From Typha latifolia (Eukaryota > Streptophyta > Magnoliopsida > Poales > Typhaceae), in NCBI GenBank assembly GCA_019914945.1, contig CM034105.1:7564001-7628000 (forward strand): a DNA stretch of 64,000 bases, read 5' to 3'. The stretch's first letter is position 1; each line of letters opens with the position of its first letter. The translations under genes were made by a program, and so were the position numbers. Shown in pieces: positions 1 to 11,800 of this stretch. Under the pieces are notes generated by a model, which was given only the letters and a program-made list of their open reading frames with translations, was not told the origin of the DNA and did not search any database.

Positions 1-1242
1 TCCAGATGATAATAATGCTGTAAGCCATATCAACGTTTCTTACAGTTTGCTTATGTTTTAAAATTGCTTTTTCATCTGTGGAATTGAATGTCTTTTTGTA
101 CCACACAGTATTTCTACAACTATAATAGTGGAATATAATATAATTGTATTGGGTGATAGTGCATTGCATTTGTTTAATTATTTAGTGAATTGTGATCCAT
201 CAAATTTCCATTTTTAAGAGTAAATATTGCATGTTTTTAAATTTTAGGACCTACTTGGAAACATGACCAACCAAAATCTTGCATTAGTGGTACATCAATA
301 AATTTTATGGTCCTTTCCAATGTCCTAGAATTGTGCATCCAGTATGCACAATAATGTTAGCTAAGATACGTTGAACATTGGCACACGTACCAACTTCAGG
401 TATCTAGAAAAATCCATCATGTGAACCTTGAAAAACTGACATAGGCATACCAATACTTTATTGATGTACCATAATATAAGTGGATATAAAGATAATGAGT
501 TGTACTTTTCATTAGTTTAGGAAGGCACGAACATGCCTGTATGACTCCCTTGGCTATGTCCTACACATGTTGGACATTGACATGGCTCTGACACATGTCG
601 GACACGCGGAATGTATCCAAAATTTGATAGAAGAAATTAGTTGGACATGCCAAGGATACACGTGGATATGTGAGGGACACAATTGAGATATGAGGGCATG
701 ATGTGGTAGTTTTTTTCGCTGGTTAAGAGTATTGTTTTTGAAAAAAAATTTTTAGCCAACCTAAAAACCCGTTAGACTAAAACTCCAAAGCTATAAATCA
801 CTCAACAATCCTCTAATATCCCCAAACCCAATTAAGCTATGAGTTCCAGCTCTCTTCCTCGCGATAAGGGCTGCTCTAGTGATGGTGGAGGTTTACAATG
901 GCGGAGAATGCTGATCTCCTTACTTCCTCTTGGTATCTCTCTCCCCCTCTCCTCTCATTCTCTTTGTTTGATAGGGAACGTAACATTCCCACTGTAGTAG
1001 GTGGTTGCCCAATTGCACCTTTTTCTTTGTTTTTTGTTTGTTGATTCATTTTAGCATTTTTGTGTTATGTTGTAAAGCATTTTAGCCTAGCCTATTATGA
1101 ATTTTAGCTCAACATACAAAGTGCGTTATAATTGCATTTTTATGTATTTCTGTTATAGGCTAGCAATTTATTGTTTTACAAATATTAATAAACTACATAT
1201 ATTACTTATTTATTTATCATTGTATTCTAGATGTGCCCTCAT
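1..1242. other. AT-rich non-coding DNA, no gene recognised
   Basis: I see no convincing gene here. Around 510-720 there are short repeated words of the type gacacatg/gacacgcgg, which look like decayed repeat sequence. At 840-932 a short open stretch starts with ATG, reads serine-rich and ends before a GT (gtatctctct), preceded at about 790 by tataaatc. It could mimic a first exon, but I recognise no family in it and would not annotate it as coding. Confidence 0.4.
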
Positions 1243-1638
1243 CCTATTTTTACAAGATTTGTTGTATCGTTATGTCAGTATGACTATATCACATTTCTAT
1301 GTCTTGTGTCCGTGCTTCACTGCATCAAATTTAATTTTGATATAATTTGAAAGTTCTCATTATTGATTTTGGAACTGGTATGGCTGTTCAAACTTAATTA
1401 TGTAAAATTCTAAAAGATATTCTAAAATGCAAGAAAAATCCTATTTTTACAAGATTTGCTGTATTGTTATGTCAGTATGACTATATCACGTTTCCGTGTC
1501 TTGTGCCCGTGCTTCACAGCATCAAATTTAATTTTGATATAATTTGAAAGTTCTCATTATTGATTTTGGGACTGGTATGGCTGTTCAAACTTAATTATGT
1601 AAAATTCTAAAAGATATTATAAAATGCAAGAAAAATCC
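1243..1638. repeat. 197-bp tandem duplication (two copies)
   Basis: The block starting cctatttttacaagattt at 1243 is repeated from 1440 with a 197-bp period and only scattered substitutions (for example catttctatgtcttgtgt against cgtttccgtgtcttgtgc). The second copy ends near 1638 at aagaaaaatcct. The tail of each copy (gtaaaattctaaaagatattctaaaatgcaag) resembles the interior of repeat E at 6240-6330, so the duplicated block may include a diverged minus-strand piece of that repeat. Confidence 0.85.
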
Positions 1639-2379
1639 TAAAAATCACAAAAAATGATAGAAAAATAGCAAAATATAGATTACTCGTATGAAGTTTGAAA
1701 ACTACAAAAATATACTTAACCTCATTGAATTCCAAGTTGGATCTCGAATATATTTATGCTCGTTATCATTATCATCATGAGGATAGAAATACAATTATCT
1801 AGGATCTTTAGATATTTCAAAAAGTGATTCTATCATATTAGTCATATCGAATGATTGTCTGGGAATTAGCATAACTAGTATATGAGTCATATGACCTCTC
1901 GAAATGAAATGAATCATAGTCATAAAGAGCTACTTTATCATGGCAATGCCGAAGCTGGTAAATATGTAAATTCTACGTTTCTTTTTCTTCAATTGTTCTA
2001 TCATGATATGTGAGTTGATCTCTATTATCTTTCTTATCAAATGTGGAAGGGATAATGTATCACTAGGAGTATCGTCAGAGCTTAGTGTATTTCTAGTACT
2101 ACTAGTGCTACTATTTTTCATTGCCGAATGACTCGTCTTAAGCCTCTCCTTATCACATGACCTTCATCTTATAACACTTTATGCAACTAAGGATTATCTT
2201 TATCATCCAACAGTCTATTCTCCATTTCTCTGATCTATGTAGGTATTTTTATCAAAAACATAATTCAAATAAATTATTTGATCATTTTCTGCCTTTTCAA
2301 AATTCTTTTCCTCAATTGTCACGATTCGAAATAAGAATCATGATCGGCTATGCACCTCAATATGCTTGAGATACATGAA

Positions 2380-4700
2380 GCTTTATTAATACTTTCCAAG
2401 CGTACGATGGCAAAAAAAATAAAATAAACAAAGATTTGCTTTATAAAATTTAAACTAATTGCAATAATTATAAAACAATGTCATTATTTTTGAGTCTCTA
2501 AACGAAATAAATTTAACTGCTAATCTAAAACATAAAATCCAAAAGAGCGGAAAAGTAAATAGGTGGATCCTAAGTGGAGGTGGAGTCCGGGTACATCTTG
2601 CTCAGTCGCCACGCTGACTATTACCTGAGATAGATAAATAAATAAAAGAAAACAACTATAGCTCAGTGAGTGGAATCCACTCGAAAATCAAATAAATTCT
2701 AAATTATATTAATGCTTGAATAAAATTAAACTAAATGAATAATATTCATAACAATTTATAATAGGCATGCTCTTTAAATAATGACAATGATAACAATAGT
2801 GAGTCATAACTTATATCCTTGCACAGTTTCAACATATTAACATCTTTCTAATATTTGTACTATCATATGTCTCAATGGGTCTATACCCTATGGATCCACA
2901 TCAACTAGAAGTTACTTCGAGATGACGCTCGGGACTTTTCTTCATAGTTGATTCAGTTAGGGTCATCAGATGGTATCATTATGTGATCAACACACTATCT
3001 TTTTCATTAATTGCTGAGAGAAGTTAAAGTCACCTAGGAAATTTCTTATTTATCCTAGGACTGTTTTCTAACCCCGCTAGAGTCACCTAAGAAAGTCACC
3101 GCAGTGTTCTGATTTATGACTTTCCCCTGGACTTCCAGATAGACTTGAGTCACTACGGAAAATCACAAGCGATTTATACCGGGATTGTTTTTTAAGTCGT
3201 ATCAATACTAGTCTCATTTTTCTTTTCACTAAAATTTAATATTTGCACAAAGTATGATGATGCACTGTGTATAATGATTAAATGCACACAGAAAATGTAA
3301 CAATTAATCTTTTTGCACGTAAGGATGAAATAAATAAATTTGCACACGGAAAATTTACATGGTCTGACAAGGTACGAAATGTAATAAAAATAAATATGTG
3401 AGTGAACCCACTTACCTGAGTCTAAGCAAGACAACTGAATCTTAAATCCCTAGCTCACGTGCTAAAAATCACCACCTTTAATAATAAATAACAATAATAT
3501 TTTTAAATAAAAAAATATTAAAATTTTTCTACAATTTAACTCAAAAATTAATAATTTGGGCCAAAATAAGCCCAAATCAGTTAGGCTGGGCTGCAGTTGG
3601 CTCGCAGCCCACCCAACCAACACTTAAATGGATTGGGCCCAAGGCCCAATCCATTTAACTAATGGAACCGGGTCAGGTTCCTTGGATTCGGATCCAACCC
3701 GACCCGAATCTAAAAGCATAAAAGGAGAAGGCCAGACTCGGGTTGCCCGAGTTTGCCTTCTCCAAACCGAAGGGAATCGAAGGGCGAGAGAGAGAAAGGG
3801 AGATAAAAAGAGAGAGATGCCGGCGGTCACTACCGACGACGATCCATCGGCCGCACCCTAACCTCCTCGACACTCTCGCGACCCAGTAGACCATGAGAGG
3901 TGGAGGAGGAACCGTAGATGACGGTCGACAGCTCGACTCCATGGCCGACGGCCATAGAGTCGTCTCTTCCACACATCAAGCTATGAAGACTTCTGATGCA
4001 GGACAATGTCTTGATTGTAGAGTTGAGAATAAAAAGTAGAGAGAATAATCAAACCCGTGGAATTCACCAATCGGGGTGTCGGAATCCACCAACAAATACT
4101 CAATAGGCAAAAGCTCTCAAAATATTCATTAACCTATAAAAAATAATTACAAGTCTTTATATAGGCAAAATAAAGTAAAAGACACAAGACGAAAATAGCC
4201 CTAGAAGGTGACTAGTCACAACCCTAGTTAAGCTAAAGGGCCACGGGTGTAGCTCTTTTGTGCTTATGAGAATAAATGTGATGAAAAGTGGTGTCCCTAC
4301 CAACTTCAGGGAAGCATGCTTGCGACACGAGGTCGACGACGCGAGGCTTTGGCACACGAGCAACAGCGACCCGAAGCCGCCGACCGACGTGAGTTGCCGG
4401 CGAAGCCGAAATCCCACAAATCAAGTATTTTTGTTCTAACCTATTAAACTAAAGTTAAAATTGAGGGGTGGGAGAGGGCTTACCAAGGAGTCACGTGGTG
4501 GTCTCCGATGGCTCCGACGGCACCCGGTAGGCTGATTCCACTGCGCGACTCCGACGGTGAGAAAGAAGAAAGCGAAGGAGAAGAAGAAGAAGAGAGAAGG
4601 GGGCTGAGGTGATTAAGGAGAGAGAGAGAGGATTAGGGTTTAATTTATAGATTAAAAGAAAAATCCAAATCTAATCTGATTCGGCTTAGGCGAGATTTTT
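2380..4700 (-). mobile_element. Probable large LTR of Tekay-like (family B-like) element, interrupted
   Basis: Read on the minus strand this stretch has the layout of the family B LTRs elsewhere in the window: a CT-rich, GC-rich leader (4700-4540), a splice-donor-like CTTGGTAAGCCC (about 4485), a donor CTCAGGTAAGTGGG (about 3415), and near 2690-2620 a motif CACTCACTGAGC followed by a T-rich tract and CAG. The same CACTGAGC plus pyrimidine tract plus CAG block occurs at 33880-33926 and 53265-53314. About 3990-4250 looks like a second nested insertion with its own TATA box (minus-strand cctatataaag near 4160). Ends and target duplications were not found, so this remains tentative. Confidence 0.4.
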
Positions 4701-6159
4701 CGCTATGCCTCGTCGCGTGCCGGAGAGGGAGAGGGGAGGGGGTTGCACGTGTAGAACACGTGCACCCTCTCTCAAACTTTTTTTTTTTTCTCAAACATCA
4801 ATATCATATTATGATAACAAAATACTAATTTCTCCAACATCTCTATTGCTAATCTATTTTGCATTTTGCTACGTATCAAAGAGAAGGTCGTCCAAATTCA
4901 CATAGTCAGACTTAAGATATTATTTGGTATTAGTGTCAAATTTAGTGCCCCTCCCGTCTATAAATTAACTACTATTCAGTTATAATGCTACTAGAAATAA
5001 CTACAATAACTTTAGTATTATTGAAGTGGCCCAATTCTCAATCTATCTCTCCAATTGAAGTGTATATTGCATATATTTTATAAGATAATCTTCTAATTAG
5101 GTGCAACAAAGAGTATAGAATTATTTAATTGAATCATAAAAGCTTATTTATCACAAAGGATTTACTTGTGCATGTCGGGCTACAATCTATTAATTTTGTT
5201 CCTGTCATTAGTGACATTTCTAGAGATCTAGAATTTTGGATTTAGAAAACCTATATATATAGTAATTTTTAAGCATTAAAATGTTAAATATTTACAAATG
5301 AAAGTAAATTGCAAGCACGACTATCAAACAACATGTATATCTCAATGTTGCTAGTTGTGTGTTCCATCAGGAGTCAATCAACTTTTACCGCTTCTTTCTT
5401 TATATCCATAGCCTTATACATGAAATCTATCTTAGACTTTTCTTCACTGTCCACCATTTGTAATACCTTAATAAAAAACTCAAATACTATGGTGATAATG
5501 TGATATTATTCTAAAAGCTATTTCCAAGAATCATAATCTTCAAAGCTCTCTACCTAACTTCTAATCTATAGTTTTTATTTTTTTATTTTTATTTGTGTAG
5601 ACCATTTTTGTAATGTAAACATCTACATGAGGTCATCCTTATATTTCATAATGATTTCTAATACTCGAAAATGAGTGACAAATCTAGATATGTCAGATCT
5701 AATGATTTCCTTACTACTAGTCAGTTGCCTGAGTAGATGAAGAGCCTAGCCATGATTATGTATAATATTTATTATCCTTTGACCTTCATGTATCACTGTT
5801 TCAATTTTAGCATCCTTGGCAATATCCTCTAACATGAAATCAATCTTTTCTAAAAATATGATATGCAATTTTTAAAATGAGTAATAGTATTCAGACTTCA
5901 AAAATATATTGTCTCTATGCCTAAGTACATTAAGAAATTAATTAAATTTCTTTTATTTTGTATAGTCTACTCATCACACATTAGAGTATAACTAAATTTA
6001 TCCTAATATCATATAAATGTCTCAATATAGGTGTGAAATTTATTTATCTCTAACTCAAACTATTTATTAGCACTACTAGGAGGCTGAACACAATGCCTGT
6101 TGATTTTATAACATCTTTGATAATATGGATTATCTACTACATTAAAAAAAATATGTTTA
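4701..6159. other. AT-rich non-coding DNA
   Basis: No gene, RNA gene or element end could be recognised. The open frames here are short and of low complexity. Confidence 0.4.
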
Positions 6160-6760
6160 TAGCAAGATTCGAAAAATCAGGATCGGGATTAGCCTGCTGA
6201 AAAAATGATACGTATCGGCTGTATTGGTCGTTTGGATTGGATCGAACTTTTTAATTACGTAAAATTTTAAATTTTATTTAAAAATGCAAGAAAGCTTTTA
6301 AAAATTTAGAAAAAAATTATCAAAAATAAGAAAATAAAAAAAGAAAAACTATGGTGCAATGAAAATTGAAAAGAATAAGAGATTAGAAAGAAAGTGAGTG
6401 GAAGAAAACTAAACAAAAGAAAGAAAAATTATGGTGTAGTGAAGAAGAAGAAAAAGAAGAAGAAAAAGAAGAAGAAGAAGAAAAAGAAGAAGAAGAAGAA
6501 GAAAAGAGAAGAAAAAGGGAGAGGGTGGAAGAAATAAAAAAATTGAGATGAAAATAAAGAAATAAATATAAAAATTATATACCAGAGTTCGTCAGAAATC
6601 GCCCGAGTTTGATTTGCATTACTGGGGTTCGCCGGAGCTAGATTTCTCTGTAAGAGAAATAATGGTTATATGATAAGGCGAGAAAAAGAGAGAAAGAGTG
6701 AAAGGGAGAAAGAGAAAGAGTTCGGATTGGGCCTAGATCGGCCGATTCGACGAACCATGG
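6160..6760 (-). repeat. Dispersed repeat E, copy 1
   Basis: On the minus strand it runs from ggccgatctaggcccaatcc (near 6740) to ccgatcctgatttttcgaatc (near 6165). It shares its ends and its A/T-rich interior with copies at 12655-13385 and 17330-17865. The shared start resembles gatcyggcccaatactagtc and the shared end resembles catttttc...gctgatcctaa. An expanded GAA/GAAAAA purine tract occupies about 6440-6535. No coding capacity was seen; it is probably a non-autonomous mobile repeat. Confidence 0.6.
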
Positions 6761-7469
6761 TTTATAGAAGAAAATTTAGAGATAACTTTATCAAATATCA
6801 GTATACTTTGCATTTTTGATCCCTCTAAAAAACAAAGATAGGGAACAGGTTACCTACTCTTAATGGTCAAAGCGAGCCGTTTCATTTAATTCTTCATTCT
6901 TTAATTCAGAAAGTAGTGGTTTGTCTGTAACCTCTTTTTCTTTAAATATATGTATCCATCAGTCCAAATAGTTCTATACTCTAGTATCACAAGAAGTGTC
7001 ACACTAGAAGACCCAATCCCTAGATTTGTTGAGCCAAGCCAAATAATTTTTTTTTTTGTTGATATTTTGATCAGTCACTGTCTGATTTTATTTTTATTCT
7101 TGTAGAATCTAAAATTTGATAATTGAATATCTAGAGAAATTGATTTAGCCAGAGCAACATTTATGATATCATCAACATCAATGTAATCAATATAAAATGG
7201 TCTAAACCTGTTGGCAATTCGAGAAATAAAGTTCAACCTCTGCAATACTCTTACGCTACCTCTAGGCTCCAGAACTATTAGATCAATATACTAGTATCTC
7301 AATTCGGTGAATGTAGTAGGTGAACATTCGCTCCACATAATGAATTAAGGGATCAGTTAATATCTTGGTCATCTGAGGTTATGTAATACTTGTAGGAACA
7401 GTACCATTATTTTAGACTGTGGTTACCTTGTTCTGTCATGTGAGATTTCGTTTTCATGTGGTCTCATGA

Positions 7470-7790
7470 GATTTAATCTATGCCGGCCGTCTCGGAAATT
7501 CTCAGCTATATGGGGGACTTGGATGGTGAGCAAAAAGCGCTTACCAAGCGCGAAGGAAAGCGCCTTCGCCACTTGAGCCGCTTGGGGGAGAGAGGACCCC
7601 GGTCGTTGCTATCTTCCTTCAAGTGACAGAGAGGATCGGAATACATTTATTTGCTAATATGATGGCCGGTCATAGTTCACGAGTGCCGATTGCCCTTCTT
7701 AGCTTTCATTCTCTCGAAGGCAGTGGAGTCGCCTCGCTCATAGGTCCGCGTCAGTATGGACCAGCTCCATCCGGTGTGTTGGCCTCTCTC
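7470..7790. other. Nuclear copy of mitochondrial DNA (NUMT) with rps7-like and atp6-like pieces
   Basis: This GC-rich island stands out from its AT-rich surroundings. From 7510 the + strand reads ATGGGGGACTTGGATGGTGA, encoding MGDLDGEQK, which matches the start of plant mitochondrial ribosomal protein S7 as I know it. It then departs from rps7. At 7638-7679 the + strand encodes GIHLFANMMAGHSS, matching the conserved core of plant mitochondrial ATP synthase subunit 6. The two genes are not normally joined, so this is a mosaic of mitochondrial fragments, either recombined in the mitochondrion or during nuclear insertion. The DNA up to about 7980 may belong to the same insertion but was not identified. 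Confidence 0.65.
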
Positions 7791-8687
7791 TGACCTGATA
7801 ACTAGTATCGCCATCAGTCAGCTGTACAATGGTTGGATTATCCTCTCCCACCTCTCCAGCTTGGGAATCTCTCACAACATGTTCTTGATATTGATTGAGT
7901 TGGAGGGAGTCAGAGACGCCCAGATGGCTGTTCCTAAGAAAGTGATCATATATTGTCTAATAAAGATTATCTAGTGAATAATTACTTATGAAACATTTTG
8001 CTGGAACTTTTCACATGCAATGTCTTTGTCAATTGAAGAATTAATTATATGAAGTTGTATATGATCTCATGATCAAGATAAATAAAACTGTATCATAATA
8101 AGTGTCATTCACCTGGCTTTTCTGCTTGTCATGAATTATAAAAAGGAGAAAAGAAAGAGGAAAGGAAAAACAAAAAGAAGAAAATAAAAGGAAAAAGAAA
8201 TAGAAATAAAATGTGAATGCTCTTATATTTCCTAATCTATGGTTATAGGCATGGATTCCTTGGGAAGATTGCTTTGCACCGAGTAGATGGGATAAAGAGG
8301 GAATATTTGTATCCCAAGGTATGGCAAAATTATTTTTTGACATCCATCTGAGGGACATCAATCAGAGGATGCCATTGGTCCATCATATACTTTTAGCTGG
8401 ATGAAACTGAACACTGTCTTTTTGCTAGTGTTTAATAATGATCCAAATGCAGGACCTACATATCAATACTTGATTAGATGATCGGTTTTGTCGTGCATAC
8501 TAGTATCTTTCCACTGACTCTGTTGATACTAAATTTCTCAATGAGGAGACATATCTTATATATCTTAATAGGTTGAAGTTTGTTGGAGATGTATGTAAGC
8601 TACTACTTTATGCTATCTCCTGCTAGTTGATTGCCTTTTTATCTAGTTCCACTTTCTCATAAGTATGCTAATTTAGCTTTTAAACAG

Positions 8688-8867
8688 GACTGTGCAGAAG
8701 CTGATGCTTTCTTTTGCTTTGTCGAGTTGTTAAGCGGGTTCAGGGACAATTTCTGTCAAAAACTTGATAACAGTGTTGTTGGCATTCGGTCTACAATAAG
8801 TAAATTATCAGAGCTTCTAAAGAAGCATGATGGAGAACTTTGGCGCCATCTGGAGATCATAACAAAA
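8688..8867 (+). CDS. TBC gene exon A (60 codons)
   Basis: The exon follows a pyrimidine-containing acceptor (gcttttaaacag) and ends at ACAAAA before the donor gtaaga. It encodes DCAEADAFFCFVELLSGFRD through LWRHLEIITK, a central stretch of the TBC domain. The frame stays open across the acceptor, so the start was set from family similarity and the AG, not from the ATG at 8631. Confidence 0.92.
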
Positions 8868-11800
8868 GTAAGAAACAGAAAATTGCAATAATTTCCTCAT
8901 ACTATTACGTGAAGGTCATAATTAAAATTTCTGTTCTTTAAAATCCCATGCAAATCACATGAAGTTGTGATCTTACAGGAACATTTTGGATGACAACAAT
9001 TATTCCGTACTGCAGAATTTCTGCCTTATAAACATTAAAATGATTTGACATAACTTACATCCTTCATCTTGCTTTATTTCCTGTGATCAACTTACATTTC
9101 TGCAGTTAAATGAGGATTTTACAATTATGATTTCTTCAATATTGAGCTGGGTGCTGCTAGTTGATTCTATATTCATGTGAAGTTTAATTGTAGGCTGATA
9201 ATACATTAGGATTAACCCAAGTACTTAAATTTTATTTGGGCTGATAATGGATCAGGCTTAACCAAAGTCTGAACATAGATATTTTGGTAAGTACCAAAGG
9301 CAGGTGCTGGTAAAGAGATGAAGCCCAAAATCAAGTGCACCTCTTGATTGTCGAGACATTCATGGATAAGTACATAATTCTAGTGCTATTGCCATTTTCA
9401 TGACAAGCATTACTTATGTCCTAATATTGAAAAAATATGTCAGGAGCTTCTTTGGCTTCATCTTTGGCATCATCTGGTGGTTGCAATACAATTATGAAAT
9501 AGAGAAAGTATGATAATCTCTTCTTAACTGATTGTTTTATAGTGAGTAATTGGAGCTTGTGATTAAAACTTCTCAACTATTTAACAATATTTGTGAGTAA
9601 ATTGTAAAATACTTTTAAAAGAATTATGAATATTGAAATTTTGAGAGAGATGAATCCTAAACCTACTAGGTGTAGAAGATATGGAAAGTCAAAGTCAAAG
9701 GCAAAGTCAAAATTCAAAGTTCAAATCCTACTTGGAATATGAATGCTTATTCTACTAATTTAGAAAATCGATTAATAATTGGACTCTAAAGACCGAAGCT
9801 AAGTAGGAGATACAATTCAAAATCCTTCTATGACTAGAAAAATCTAATACTATCCAAACTATGAATTTAAATCAAACTCAAGTCGGAAAATTTATGTAAT
9901 GGATGACAAATGTAAGTGCAAAATTTATGTAATGGTAAGTTTGTGGACATAAAGTAGTTTGAAATATGTTATACAATCTAAATTTAATGTTAGATCAAAA
10001 CATAAGACTTGTGGAAGAATGTACATGCAAAGCATATGAAAAAAAACAAGCAAAAATTCAAGTCAAATTAGTAAGATTTTAATTCTGCAGGCTGGGTGTG
10101 CACCTAGAATAGTGCGTTGCACAACCGATCACAAAATTCACATATGACTCTGTATGTTATTCAGAGCTGGGCGCACACTTGATAAATCAGGTGCACACCT
10201 GACAATCTGATCAAAAATAGAAACTTTTGAATCTCATTCAAAGTTGGTGTTCTTTTGGTATTCTTCTAGTATGAATTGCAGAGATTCTTCTACACTTAGT
10301 TAAAGGATCCAAAGGCAAAGCAAGACATTCATCCCATCTAAGAATCCCTTACCTAAAGGAGCTTTAATTTTTTATCATTGTATGACAAACAATTTCAGTC
10401 CGACTGCTAGTCAAACATTGTTTACAACTTGTAGCATTTTAGATAAGCTAAAACCAGAGGTTAGAAGGACGATCAATTAGAGAGAGCTCAAGGACTTTCA
10501 AGTTCATCATCTACGAGTTCCTAATTTCTTCACAGAGCATATTTTCTTCCAAAGTGTAAGGAGAGCTACTACATATGTTTGTGTGCTAAGCTACATCAAA
10601 GTTTGATCATTGAGCATTAGAGGAGTTGAACTAACTTGTTTATATTGACATCTACACCTACATGAGAATTTCAAGATTTTAATCACGTCGAGTTGAGGAT
10701 AATTTATGAGAATTGAGGAGCAATCTATTTCACCGAGTAGTTCATTGACGTGGAAACTTCGAGCAAGAGATAAACTTAATGGTGAAAACGATTGTAAGTG
10801 AATTTTGTATCTACGCTTGAGTGTGAAATAGATTGACTTGAGAAGTTGATCGGATCCTCGATTTTTTCATTTCTTAGTCGAAGGTTTTTCCATGTTACAA
10901 AAATTGTGATTATGTACTTGCCATGCTTTTACTTTTTCTATTCATTCTCAGCTTTACGTTTTCTAATCTTAGCTTTTCACTTTCAACTTGAGTTCAATGC
11001 ATTTTCATTGTTTGAGTAGTATTCAATTTTTCAAGTACTCGAAGGATTCAGATTACTTAATCTAATTAGGATTCAGTTTACAAAGTTTGATTTGGAATTG
11101 ATTTGTAAACCTAATAGGATTATATTGTCCTAGTTTGATTGGATTTGATTATTTAACTTTGACTTTGACTTGGGGTCCATATCATCTACACCTAGTCAAT
11201 CTAAGAGTGCTATCTCCCCCAAAATTTCAACAAACACTTGAATAATTTTTTTAATGTAGGAAACCTCTCTAACCAAAAGAGGAAAAAAACCACCAATTCG
11301 ATCAACTTTTCGGATCAATTTATTTCACTCAAATTGTAGAAATAAGATTCTCTTACAGTCACTTTTACCGTACTCGTTAAAGTCTGCTTGCTTGAACTCC
11401 TCGATGAAATACTTTGTTAACATAGATTACATCCTCATTTGATTTTCCTTGGCATGATTCATGAATGCTCTATCACAATGGTTAACGTCGATGATGACAA
11501 CTTGATAGACTTTGATACCAATTGTTAGGCTCTGATACCAATTTGATAAGATTTGGAACCAAAGATAGGCTACGCTAAGATTCCTTTAAGATCTGAATTT
11601 ATTACAGAAATCAGTCCGCGCAATCGAGGAAAAATATTCGTCAGATATTCTCCGGTAGTTAGAAAATTACGAAACCAATTGGATTGGATTCGTAACTTCC
11701 TAATCTACAACTTTCGTATTTACGCCCTTCACAGATTCGAACTGTAGTAGGGACGAAAACACAGAATAACGTGGGTGATGGTGGTGGTGACAGGTGGAGT

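Noticed and set aside
840..932. First exon of an unknown gene
   Set aside because: The ATG, TATA-like word and donor-like GT are suggestive, but there is no family match or downstream exon.
7756..7974. 72-codon ORF starting MDQLHPVCWPL
   Set aside because: No family recognised. It overlaps the end of the probable NUMT region and runs into AT-rich DNA.
8041..8361. 106-codon minus-strand ORF
   Set aside because: Low-complexity Phe/Ser/Leu-rich stretch from an A/G-rich tract. No domain, and it lies in intron or intergenic DNA.
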